From assembly GCA_049323795.1 (NCBI GenBank), contig JBMOOH010000001.1, positions 124,001 to 188,000 of the forward strand: a stretch of DNA of 64,000 nt, read 5' to 3'. The stretch is from JAOADN01 sp049323795. Its GTDB lineage: Bacteria; Pseudomonadota; Alphaproteobacteria; Rhodobacterales; Rhodobacteraceae. The position numbers and the translations under genes were made by a program. Positions 44,455 to 52,108 of this stretch are shown here, one piece after another (the stretch's first letter is position 1; every line of letters begins with the position of its first letter). The notes below the pieces were generated by a model. It was given only the letters and a program-made list of their open reading frames with translations, ran no database searches and was not told the origin of the DNA.

Positions 44455-44892
44455 TCAGGCGCCGCCGCGCCCGGCCGCGTCTTCGGCAAGCGACCGCAGA
44501 CGTGCGACCATCGACTTCAGGCCGTTCGACCTCTGCGAGGACAGGTTTTCCTCGAGGTGCAGCCGCCTCAGCTCGCCCACCGCGTCGATGCGCGCGGCCT
44601 CGCGGACATCGAGACCCGAATAGAGCGCATGAAGGACCGCGATCAGTCCGCGCACGATCATCGCGTCGCTGTCGCCCTGGAAGTCGAACCGCGCCCGCGG
44701 ACCCGTGCCGTCGATCATCGGGCGCAGCCACACCTGGCTCGCGCAGCCCTGCACCTTGAGTGCCGGAACCCTGAACGCCGCGTCGAGCGGCGGCATCGCC
44801 TTGCCCAGTTCGATGACATGGCGATAGCGCTCTTCCCAATCGTCGAGGAAGGCGAAGGTTTCGGCGATGTCCTCGAAGGCTGTGGCGGCCAC
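44455..44892 (-). CDS. sufE: SufE family cysteine desulfuration protein
   Basis: 145 residues. It accepts persulfide sulfur from the cysteine desulfurase SufS for Fe-S assembly. N-terminal AFEDIAETFAFLDDWEERYRHVIELG, the active cysteine in VQGCASQVWL (about Cys50) and C-terminal LRRLHLEENLSSQRSNGL-type motif are conserved. No other suf genes are nearby. It is convergent with sciP, 37 bp apart. Confidence 0.94.
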   Translation of the reverse strand: MAATAFEDIAETFAFLDDWEERYRHVIELGKAMPPLDAAFRVPALKVQGCASQVWLRPMIDGTGPRARFDFQGDSDAMIVRGLIAVLHALYSGLDVREAARIDAVGELRRLHLEENLSSQRSNGLKSMVARLRSLAEDAAGRGGA

Positions 44893-45040
44893 TGGCCTCT
44901 GCTCCCCCTACGATGCAGGTCTTTCACCTAGGTCTGCCGAGGCCCGGCGTAAAGGCCGCCGGCACACGGAAACACCCGGGCCTTTTCAGGGCTCCGCAGA
45001 TGGGCTACCCAAGGCCGGGACCATGGGGGGATCGCCTGCG

Positions 45041-45520
45041 ATGACCAGCCGGCTCAGACGACCAGCCGCCGTCGCGCTGCTTCTGGCGGCGGCGCTGACG
45101 CTTTCCGCCTGCAGCGGTTTCCGCGACAGCCGCCTGAACCCGCGCAACTGGTTCGGACGCAGCCAGCCCCAGGAGACGGTCGCCGCCGAGACGATTCCCG
45201 CCGACCCCCGGAGCCTCGTCGATCAGGTCACGGAAATGTCGATCGAACGGATGGCGGGCGGCGCGATCGTGCGCGCCGCCGGGCTGCCGCCGACGCAGGG
45301 CTGGTGGAATGCCGAACTGGTGGCCGAGAACGATGGGCGGGCGGTGGACGGCGTGATGACGTACCGCTTCGTGATCGCCCCGCCGACCGGCCCGCGCCGT
45401 GTCTCGACCCCCCAGTCGCGCGAGGTCACGGCGGCGGTGTTCCTGTCCGACATCGGGCTTGCGGATGTGTCCCGCATCGTCGTCCAGGGCGAGCGCAACG
45501 CGCGCACCGCCCGGCGCTGA
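45041..45520 (+). CDS. Hypothetical lipoprotein
   Basis: 159 residues. Lipoprotein signal RPAAVALLLAAALTLSAC (lipobox LSAC), then FRDSRLNPRNWFGRSQPQE, a segment seen in many Rhodobacterales lipoproteins, and a C-terminal beta-rich domain (GVMTYRFVIAPPTGPRRV, REVTAAVFLSDIGLADV). ATG 45041 is preferred; ATG 45023 would add six residues. It is probably attached to the outer membrane. No specific function is recognised. Confidence 0.8.
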   Translation: MTSRLRRPAAVALLLAAALTLSACSGFRDSRLNPRNWFGRSQPQETVAAETIPADPRSLVDQVTEMSIERMAGGAIVRAAGLPPTQGWWNAELVAENDGRAVDGVMTYRFVIAPPTGPRRVSTPQSREVTAAVFLSDIGLADVSRIVVQGERNARTARR

Positions 45521-45533
45521 CGCGCCGGCCCGG

Positions 45534-45552
45534 CCTGCCGCGAGACGGCAGG
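45534..45552. terminator. Bidirectional terminator-like hairpin
   Basis: CCTGCCG-CGAGA-CGGCAGG, a 7-bp stem placed exactly between the convergent lipoprotein and rnd genes. No U-tract on either side. Confidence 0.35.
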
Positions 45553-45553
45553 A

Positions 45554-46708
45554 TCAGATCGGCACGACCCGGACCGCGCCGCCCGATGCGGTGAGCGCGA
45601 TCTCGCCCCTGCAGAGCCTCAGCGCATCGGCCCCGAACACCTCGTGCCGCCAGCCGTGCAGCGCCGCGACGTCCCGCCCGCCGCCGGCAATGGCGTCGAG
45701 GTCGGCCGAACTGGCGATGAGCTTCTGCGCCACGCCCGTGGCTTCCGACTTCGACTTGAGCAGGACCCGCAAGAGATCGGCGAGGGCCGCGTCGGCCCGC
45801 GACTGGTCGCGGTCGTCCTCGAGCTTCGGGAAATCCTCGGGCCGCACCGAGAGACCCGCCCTGACCGCGGCGAGGATGCCGTCGGCGATGTCGCCCTTGC
45901 GGGCCTCGCGCAGGAGAAGCCGCGACCGGCCGAGATCCTCGGAGGTCAGCGGCTTGCTCGACGCAAGCTCGAGCAGCGCGTCATCCTTGAAGACGCGCGA
46001 TCTCGGGATGTTCCGGGTCTGCGCGTAGTCCTCGCGGAACCGCGCGAGCTCGCGCACGATGGCGAGGAACCGGCCCGAATTCGTGCGCGTCTTGACCCGC
46101 TGCCAGGCTTCGTGCGGTCGGGTGATGTAGGTCTCGGGGTCCGTCAGCGCGGCAAGCTCTTCCTCGAGCCAGGCGGTGCGCCCGGATTTCACGAGCTGGG
46201 CCGACAGGAATTCGTAGATCACCCGCAGATGCGTCACGTCCGCCAGCGCATAGTCCATCTGGGCGTCGGTCAGGGGCCGGCGGGACCAGTCGGTGAAGCG
46301 CGAGGTCTTGTCGAGGCTTTCGCGGGCGATCTTCTTGACCAGCGTCTCGTAGCCCGCCTGCTCGCCGAAGCCGCAGACCATCGCGGCGACCTGCGTGTCG
46401 AACAGGGGCTTCGGAAACACCTTCCCTTCGACGAAGAAGATTTCGAGATCCTGCCGGGCCGCATGGAAGACCTTCACCGTCGCCTCGTGCCGGAACAGGT
46501 CGTAGAGCGGTTCGAGCGACAGGCCATCGACCATCGGGTCGACGAGGGCCGCTCCGCCATCCTTGCCGGACAGTGCGAGCTGGATGAGGCAGAGCCTCGC
46601 GTAATAGGTCCGTTCCCGGAGGAATTCGGTATCGATGGTGACGTAAGGCGCGGCCCGGGCGGCCTCGCAGAACCGGGCAAGGCCTTCGGTCGTCGTGATG
46701 GTCTGCAT
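45554..46708 (-). CDS. rnd: Ribonuclease D
   Basis: 384 residues. 3'-5' exoribonuclease that trims tRNA and other stable RNA. DEDD exonuclease motifs: YVTIDTEFLRERTYYARLCL (Exo I), KVFHAARQDLEIFF (Exo II) and MDYALADVTHLRVIYEFL (Exo III). Two HRDC-like helical regions follow (RARFRED-type and LELASSKPLTSEDLG). ATG 46708 (MQTITTTEGL) fits family length. Confidence 0.95.
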   Translation of the reverse strand: MQTITTTEGLARFCEAARAAPYVTIDTEFLRERTYYARLCLIQLALSGKDGGAALVDPMVDGLSLEPLYDLFRHEATVKVFHAARQDLEIFFVEGKVFPKPLFDTQVAAMVCGFGEQAGYETLVKKIARESLDKTSRFTDWSRRPLTDAQMDYALADVTHLRVIYEFLSAQLVKSGRTAWLEEELAALTDPETYITRPHEAWQRVKTRTNSGRFLAIVRELARFREDYAQTRNIPRSRVFKDDALLELASSKPLTSEDLGRSRLLLREARKGDIADGILAAVRAGLSVRPEDFPKLEDDRDQSRADAALADLLRVLLKSKSEATGVAQKLIASSADLDAIAGGGRDVAALHGWRHEVFGADALRLCRGEIALTASGGAVRVVPI

Positions 46709-46910
46709 CGGGCGCTTTCTCGGGCACGGGGTCATCCCGCAGGGTCCGCCCCTCTTATGGGACTGCGCCGGCATTGAAAAGAACGTTCGCCGGGCGCCGC
46801 CGCTTCGTCCGAGCGGGCGTTGCATTGCTGCAGATCAAGGTCGATCCTGCGGCGCCGGCCCAGACTGGACGCGACCTGGAGCAGCCCGAAGGAGTGGCAA
46901 GCGCATCCCG

Positions 46911-48095
46911 ATGTCAGACCCCCTCTCCGGAATCGTCGTCCTCGACCTGACGCATGTGCTCGCCGGGCCGTTCTCGGCCATGACGCTCGGCGATCTCGGG
47001 GCGCATGTCATCAAGGTCGAACGGCCCGCAACCGGCGACGACACGCGGGCCTTCCCGCCCTTCGTGGGCAAGGACAGCGCCTATTTCGCGGCGCTCAACC
47101 GCGGCAAGCAGTCGATCGCGCTGGACCTGAAGGCACCGCCGGACCGGGCCGTCTTCGACCGGCTTCTGGCGCGCGCGGACGTTCTGCTGGAAAACTTCCG
47201 GCCCGGAACGATGGAGCGTCTGGGCTATGGATATGAGGATTTGTCGAAGCGCTTCCCGAAGCTTGTCTATGGCGCCGTCTCGGGCTTCGGACACAGCGGC
47301 CCCGAAAGCGGAAAGGCGGCCTACGACATGGTGATCCAGGCCCGCGGCGGGGTCATGTCGATCACCGGCGAGGAGGGCGGCAAGCCGGTGCGGGTGGGCG
47401 CGTCGATCGGGGATGTCACGGCGGGGCTCTATCTGACGCAGGGAATCCTTGCGGCGCTCTTCCGGCGGGAGCGGACGGGGGAAGGGGCGAAGGTGGATAT
47501 CGCGATGCTCGATTCGCAGGTGGCGATACTCGAGCACGCGCTCGTGCTGGCCTCGGTCACAGGCCGCGCGCCGGGGCCGACCGGGGCGCGGCACCCGACG
47601 ATCGCGCCCTTCTCGACCTTCCGTGCGGCCGATGGCTTCGTCGTCATCGCCGCCGGAAACGACCGGCTTTTCAGAACCCTGTGCGGCGCCCTCGGGATCC
47701 CGGAGATGGCCGACGACTCCGCCTTCGCGACCAACACGGCGCGGGCTGCCAACGTCCATCTCCTCAAGCGGCGGATCGAGGCGGTGACACTGACGAAGGG
47801 GAGGACGGAGTGGGTGGCGGCGTTCGAGGCGGCGGGGGTGCCGACGGGGCTTGTTCAGGACATGACCGAGGTGCTGGCGGACCCCCAGCTTCTGGCGCGG
47901 AACATGATCGTCCGCATCGAGGGGCGGAACGACGGGCCCGCGTTCGTGGCCGCCGGGAACCCGATCAAGATGACGGGACTTGACGACACCGCCCGCCGCC
48001 CGCCTGCGCCGTCCCTTGACGGCGACCGGCAGGCGGTGCTCGACTGGCTCGGCGCGCCCGCCGGGACGGGCGGAACGGGCCGTTCCAGCACCTGA
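46911..48095 (+). CDS. CaiB/BaiF family CoA transferase (class III)
   Basis: 394 residues. N-terminal GIVVLDLTHVLAGPFSAMTLGD and HVIKVERP, ALNRGKQSIALDLK, and DVLLENFRPGTMERLGYGYE are class III CoA-transferase hallmarks, and the catalytic Asp is in KAAYDMVIQARGGVMSITG. Substrates in the family include formate/oxalate, carnitine, succinate and mesaconate; none can be assigned here. A GST gene follows 12 bp later, probably in the same transcript. The ribosome binding site (AAGGAG) is unusually far, 16 nt, from ATG 46911. Confidence 0.9.
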   Translation: MSDPLSGIVVLDLTHVLAGPFSAMTLGDLGAHVIKVERPATGDDTRAFPPFVGKDSAYFAALNRGKQSIALDLKAPPDRAVFDRLLARADVLLENFRPGTMERLGYGYEDLSKRFPKLVYGAVSGFGHSGPESGKAAYDMVIQARGGVMSITGEEGGKPVRVGASIGDVTAGLYLTQGILAALFRRERTGEGAKVDIAMLDSQVAILEHALVLASVTGRAPGPTGARHPTIAPFSTFRAADGFVVIAAGNDRLFRTLCGALGIPEMADDSAFATNTARAANVHLLKRRIEAVTLTKGRTEWVAAFEAAGVPTGLVQDMTEVLADPQLLARNMIVRIEGRNDGPAFVAAGNPIKMTGLDDTARRPPAPSLDGDRQAVLDWLGAPAGTGGTGRSST

Positions 48096-48107
48096 GGAAT
48101 GCAAGCC

Positions 48108-48734
48108 ATGGAATTGATCGGACAATACGATTCCCCCTTCGTGCGTCGTGTCGCCATTGCCCTCCGCCTCTATGCCATCCCGTTCACTCACAACCGCTGG
48201 TCGGCCTTCGGCGATGCCGGGAAGCTGCGCGAGGTGAACCCGCTGATCCGGGTTCCGACGCTGGTTCTCGATGACGGCGATGTGCTGACCGACAGCCACA
48301 TGATCCTCGACTATCTCGACGGGATCGTCGCGCCGGAAGCGGCGATGTTTCCCCGGACCGAGCCGGAACGGCACCGGCACCTGGCGGTGGCGGCACTGGC
48401 GACGGGACTGGGGGACAAGTGCGTGAGCCTTTTCTACGAGGGGCGCCTGCACGACAGGGTTTCGGACGTCTGGGTGGCGCGCTGCCGGGCGCAGATCGCG
48501 GCGGTGATGGCGCGGCTCGAAGCGGATCGTGGCGCAAGATCGGCGGCGTACTGGTTCGGCGACCGGATCGGACATGCCGACATCGCGGTTGCCTGCGTGC
48601 TGGGCTTCGGGTCGGCGGCGGTGCCGGATGCGGTGCGGATGGACCGCCACCCCGCCCTCCAGGCGCATTGCGCCCGGTGCGAGGCGCTCGGGGTGTTCAG
48701 GGAGATCTCGCAGCCCTTCGCTCCGCCCTCCTGA
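48108..48734 (+). CDS. Glutathione S-transferase family protein
   Basis: 208 residues. Thioredoxin-like N-terminal domain MELIGQYDSPFVRRVAIAL (Ser in the DSPF position) with VNPLIRVPTLVLDDGDVLTD and the glutathione motif DSHMILDYLD, followed by an all-helical domain with FGDRIGHADIAVACVL. ATG 48108 has GAGG 10 nt upstream; ATG 48099 would add three residues. Cotranscription with the CoA transferase is likely. Confidence 0.88.
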   Translation: MELIGQYDSPFVRRVAIALRLYAIPFTHNRWSAFGDAGKLREVNPLIRVPTLVLDDGDVLTDSHMILDYLDGIVAPEAAMFPRTEPERHRHLAVAALATGLGDKCVSLFYEGRLHDRVSDVWVARCRAQIAAVMARLEADRGARSAAYWFGDRIGHADIAVACVLGFGSAAVPDAVRMDRHPALQAHCARCEALGVFREISQPFAPPS

Positions 48735-48868
48735 CCGGTCCGGCATCCCGCAGGGCCCGCCGCAGGGCGCCTCCTGCCGCAGCCGGACCGGAACCTGCCG
48801 CTTGCAGGCATTGCTTGGCCCGCCCGTCCCCCTACAACAGCGCGGGAACAACCGCGCGGAACGGACAG

Positions 48869-50920
48869 ATGGCAGACGGCAGCGGCGACGCACTGGTGAT
48901 CTTCACGCCTTCGGGCAAGCGCGGGCGGTTTCCCGCGGGCACGCCCGTCCTGACGGCGGCGCGGCAGCTTGGCGTCGATCTCGACTCGGTCTGCGGCGGG
49001 CGCGGCATCTGCTCGAAGTGCCAGGTCACGCCGGGCTATGGCGAGTTCCCGAAGCATGGCGTCACCGTCGCCCCCGACGCCCTGTCGGAATGGAACGCGG
49101 TCGAGGACCGGTACAAGCGTGTGCGCGGGCTGACCGAGGGGCGGCGCCTCGGCTGTCAGGCGAAGATCATGCGCGATGTCGTGATCGACGTTCCGCCCGA
49201 AAGCCAGGTCCACAAGCAGGTCATCCGCAAGTCGGCGACCGTGCGGGACATCACGATGGACCCGGCGACCCGGACCTACTACGTCGAGGTCGCAGAGCCC
49301 GACATGCACGAACCCTCGGGCGATCTTCAGCGGCTGAAGGACGCGCTGAGGACGCAGTGGCAGATCGACGGGATCGAGATCGACCTGCCCCTGCTCAGGC
49401 GGCTTCAGCCGGTCCTGCGCAAGGGCGGCTGGAAGGTCACGGTCGTCATCAACAAGGAACATCGTGGTCCGGCGCGGATCGTCGACATCTTCCCCGGCTT
49501 CTGGGAGGGGCGGCTCTGCGGCCTCGCCATCGACCTCGGATCGACCACCATCGCGGCGCATCTCTGCGACCTGACGGACGGGGCGGTGCTGGCGTCCTCG
49601 GGCCTGATGAACCCGCAGATCCGCTTCGGCGAGGACCTGATGAGCCGGGTTTCCTACGCGATGATGAACCCCGGCGGCGATGTCGAGATGACGAAGGCGG
49701 TGCGCGAGGCGATCAATGCGCTCGCCGCCTCCGTCGCCAGGGAGGCGGGGGTCGATCCGACCCACATCGTGGAAACGGTGTTCGTGATGAACCCGGTGAT
49801 GCACCACCTGCTTCTGGGTATCGACCCGGTGGAACTCGGCCAGGCGCCCTTCGCGCTCGCCTCGGGCGAGTCACTGTCGCTGGCCGCGCGCGAACTGGAT
49901 CTGGCCGCGATCAACCCCGGCGCGCGGGTCTATGTGCTGCCGCTGATCGCGGGTCACGTGGGGGCGGACTGCGCGGGCGTGGCATTGTCCGAGGAACCGA
50001 ACAAATCCGAGGAAATGGAACTGATCGTTGACGTGGGCACGAATGCCGAGATCCTGCTCGGCAACAAGGCCCGCGTGCTGGCCTGTTCCTCGCCCACAGG
50101 CCCGGCCTTCGAGGGTGCGCAGATCTCGAGCGGTCAGCGGGCGGCGCCGGGCGCCATCGAGCGGGTCGAGATCGACCCGGTGACGAAGGAGCCGCGGTTC
50201 AAGGTCATCGGCTGCGACCTCTGGTCGGACGATCCGGGCTTCGCCGCGGCCACCAAGCGCACCGGCGTCACCGGCATCTGCGGGTCGGGGATCATCGAGG
50301 TGATCGCCGAGATGCGGCTTGCCGGCCTCGTGGACGCGGCGGGGCTGATCGGGTCGGCCGAGCAGACCGGCACGGCGCGGGTGATCCCGCAGGGGCGCGT
50401 CCATGCCTATGTGCTGCACGACGGCACCGCCGAGGGCGGACCGCTCATCACCGTGACGCAGACCGATATCCGGGCGATCCAGCTGGCGAAGTCGGCGCTC
50501 TATGCGGGCGCGCGGCTCCTGATGGATGAGCTTCACATCGACAAGGTGGACAAGGTGATCCTTGCGGGCGCATTCGGTGCGCATATCAGCCCCAAGCACG
50601 CGATGGTCCTGGGAATGATCCCCGACGTGCCCCTGGACAAGGTCATCAGCGCGGGCAACGCCGCCGGCACGGGCGCGCGGATCGCGCTTCTGAACGTCGG
50701 CGCGCGGGTGGCGATCGAGCGGGAAGTGAGCCGCATCCACAAGGTCGAGACGGCGATCGAGCCGCGCTTCCAGGAACACTTCGTGGCCGCGAACGCGATC
50801 CCGCATGCGACGGCGGAGTTCCCGGAACTCCGCAAGGTCGTCACCCTGCCCGACGTGTCGTTCAACACCGGCGGCGGCGGCGGCGGGGCGGATGGCGGGC
50901 GCAGGCGCCGCCGGGGATGA
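48869..50920 (+). CDS. ASKHA/2Fe-2S reductive activator of corrinoid protein (RamA/RACo-like)
   Basis: 683 residues. N-terminal ferredoxin domain with cysteines 42, 48, 51 and 96 (SVCGGRGICSKCQ and RLGCQAK), a linker, then the DUF4445/ASKHA ATPase domain: GLAIDLGSTTIAAHLCDL, VFVMNPVMHHLLLGIDP, LIVDVGTNAEILLG, ITGICGSGIIEVIAEM-like loop and ILAGAFGAHISPKHAM. Such proteins use ATP and low-potential electrons to re-reduce inactive cob(II)alamin. In Rhodobacterales the RamA-like protein reactivates split methionine synthase, fitting the corrinoid protein at 40.6 kb. The stop overlaps the broken sigma factor gene (ATGA). Confidence 0.9.
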   Translation: MADGSGDALVIFTPSGKRGRFPAGTPVLTAARQLGVDLDSVCGGRGICSKCQVTPGYGEFPKHGVTVAPDALSEWNAVEDRYKRVRGLTEGRRLGCQAKIMRDVVIDVPPESQVHKQVIRKSATVRDITMDPATRTYYVEVAEPDMHEPSGDLQRLKDALRTQWQIDGIEIDLPLLRRLQPVLRKGGWKVTVVINKEHRGPARIVDIFPGFWEGRLCGLAIDLGSTTIAAHLCDLTDGAVLASSGLMNPQIRFGEDLMSRVSYAMMNPGGDVEMTKAVREAINALAASVAREAGVDPTHIVETVFVMNPVMHHLLLGIDPVELGQAPFALASGESLSLAARELDLAAINPGARVYVLPLIAGHVGADCAGVALSEEPNKSEEMELIVDVGTNAEILLGNKARVLACSSPTGPAFEGAQISSGQRAAPGAIERVEIDPVTKEPRFKVIGCDLWSDDPGFAAATKRTGVTGICGSGIIEVIAEMRLAGLVDAAGLIGSAEQTGTARVIPQGRVHAYVLHDGTAEGGPLITVTQTDIRAIQLAKSALYAGARLLMDELHIDKVDKVILAGAFGAHISPKHAMVLGMIPDVPLDKVISAGNAAGTGARIALLNVGARVAIEREVSRIHKVETAIEPRFQEHFVAANAIPHATAEFPELRKVVTLPDVSFNTGGGGGGADGGRRRRRG

Positions 50921-51376
50921 GTCCGGGGACCGCGGGCGACCCGGTCGCAGACCTGATCCTTCGGGTCGCCGCGGCCGACCGTGACGCCTTCCGCGCGCTC
51001 TATTCGGGGGCGGGGGCGAAACTTATGGGGGTCGCGGTCCGTATCCTTGGCGACAGGTCGGAGGCCGAGGACGCCTTGCAGGAGACGATGACACGCATCT
51101 GGCTGAACGCCCGGCGGTTCGACCCCGCCCGGGCACGCGGGATGACCTGGGCCATCGCGATCATGCGGAACCTGTGCATCGACCGGCTGCGGGCGCGGGG
51201 GCCGGCGACCGAGACCGAGGCAGTGCTCGAGGCGGTGGGCGGCGGCAGTCCGGGGGGCCTATCTCGACGGGCTGTCCTATGAGCGGCTGGCGGCGCGGCA
51301 CGGGATACCGCTCAACACCATGAGGTCGTGGCTGCGGCGGGGCCTTCAGCGCCTGAAGGAGTGCCTCGGGCCATGA
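50917..51376 (+). pseudogene. ECF sigma factor, frameshifted with deletion
   Basis: Region 2 is intact in the first frame (ADRDAFRALYSGAGAKLM, EAEDALQETMTRIWLNARRF, GMTWAIAIMRNLCIDRLRAR) and ends GGGSPGGLSRRAVL at 51282. Region 4 appears in another frame from about 51255 (GAYLDGLSYERLAARHGIPL, NTMRSWLRRGLQRLKECLGP) to the stop at 51376. The inter-domain linker expected in SigK-like ECF factors, some 35-45 residues, is missing at the junction. The gene is therefore broken by an out-of-frame deletion. The order ahead of an anti-sigma gene is the usual one. Confidence 0.8.
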
Positions 51377-51848
51377 CCGATCCGATGCGCGGGATGGGCG
51401 ACGACGAGGGGCTTGCGGCGGAATACGTGCTGGGCACGCTGCCCCTGCCCGACCGGACCGAAGCCGAACGGCGGATCGTGCAGGACCCGGCCTTCGCGGC
51501 GATGGTCGCGGCGTGGGAGGGGCGGCTTGCGGGACTGAACGCGGGATATGCCGAGGCGGCGCCCCCGGCGGGGGTGGTGCAGCGCGTCGAGGCGCGGCTC
51601 TTCCCGCTGGCGCCGCAGCGGAGGCGGCCGTGGAGCGTGGTGGCGGGGGCGGTCGCGGGGCTGGCGCTTGCGGCGCTGGCCGCGGGCGTGGTGCTGCCGG
51701 TCGTGACGCCCGGGCCGCCGGCGGTGACGGGGGGCTGACGGCGGAGCTCACGGGCGAGGGTCAGGCGCTGGTCGTGGCGGCGCGCTATGACGCGGCGGCG
51801 AGGCGGCTGACGGTGCGGCGGAGCGCGGGGGCGGCGGCAAATCCGTGA
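51373..51848 (+). pseudogene. Anti-sigma factor (RskA/ChrR-like), broken
   Basis: ATG 51373 overlaps the sigma stop (ATGA). The N-terminal anti-sigma domain (DDEGLAAEYVLGTLPLPDRT, DPAFAAMVAAWEGRLAGLN) and the membrane helix (VVAGAVAGLALAALAAGVVL) are intact, but the frame stops at 51738 (PPAVTGG). The expected continuation LTAELTGEGQALVVAARYDA with RRLTVRRSAGAAANP is found in a different frame (51740-51848). The rest of the periplasmic RskA domain is gone, replaced by a fasciclin fragment. Confidence 0.75.
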
Positions 51849-52009
51849 TCGGGACGCTCGGAGGCTGCACGCTCACCGCCGCGATGGAAGGCGGCAGGAT
51901 CAGCCTGACCGACAAGAACGGCAGCGTGGCGCATGTGATGATCGCGGACGTGGCGCAGTCGAACGGTGTCATCCATGTCATCGACAGGGTGATGCTGCCG
52001 AAGATGTGA
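51821..52009 (+). pseudogene. Fasciclin (FAS1) domain C-terminal remnant
   Basis: In a third frame the sequence reads GGCTLTAAMEGGRISLTDKN, then GSVAHVMIADVAQSNGVIHV and IDRVMLP, the end of a FAS1 domain (H2 motif NGVIHVIDxVLLP). Signal peptide and N-terminal two thirds are absent. In related genomes a fasciclin gene is the usual neighbour and target of SigK/RskA-type pairs. The remnant is fused directly to the truncated anti-sigma gene. Confidence 0.75.
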
Positions 52010-52108
52010 CGCCACTCCGCCGTCCCATCCCCGGCGCCCGCGCAGGTTCCCGCATGGCGCACGCGGCGGCGGGGCTGTCGCGGCAGCGGCGGCCCCGCCG
52101 GCCCGGCC

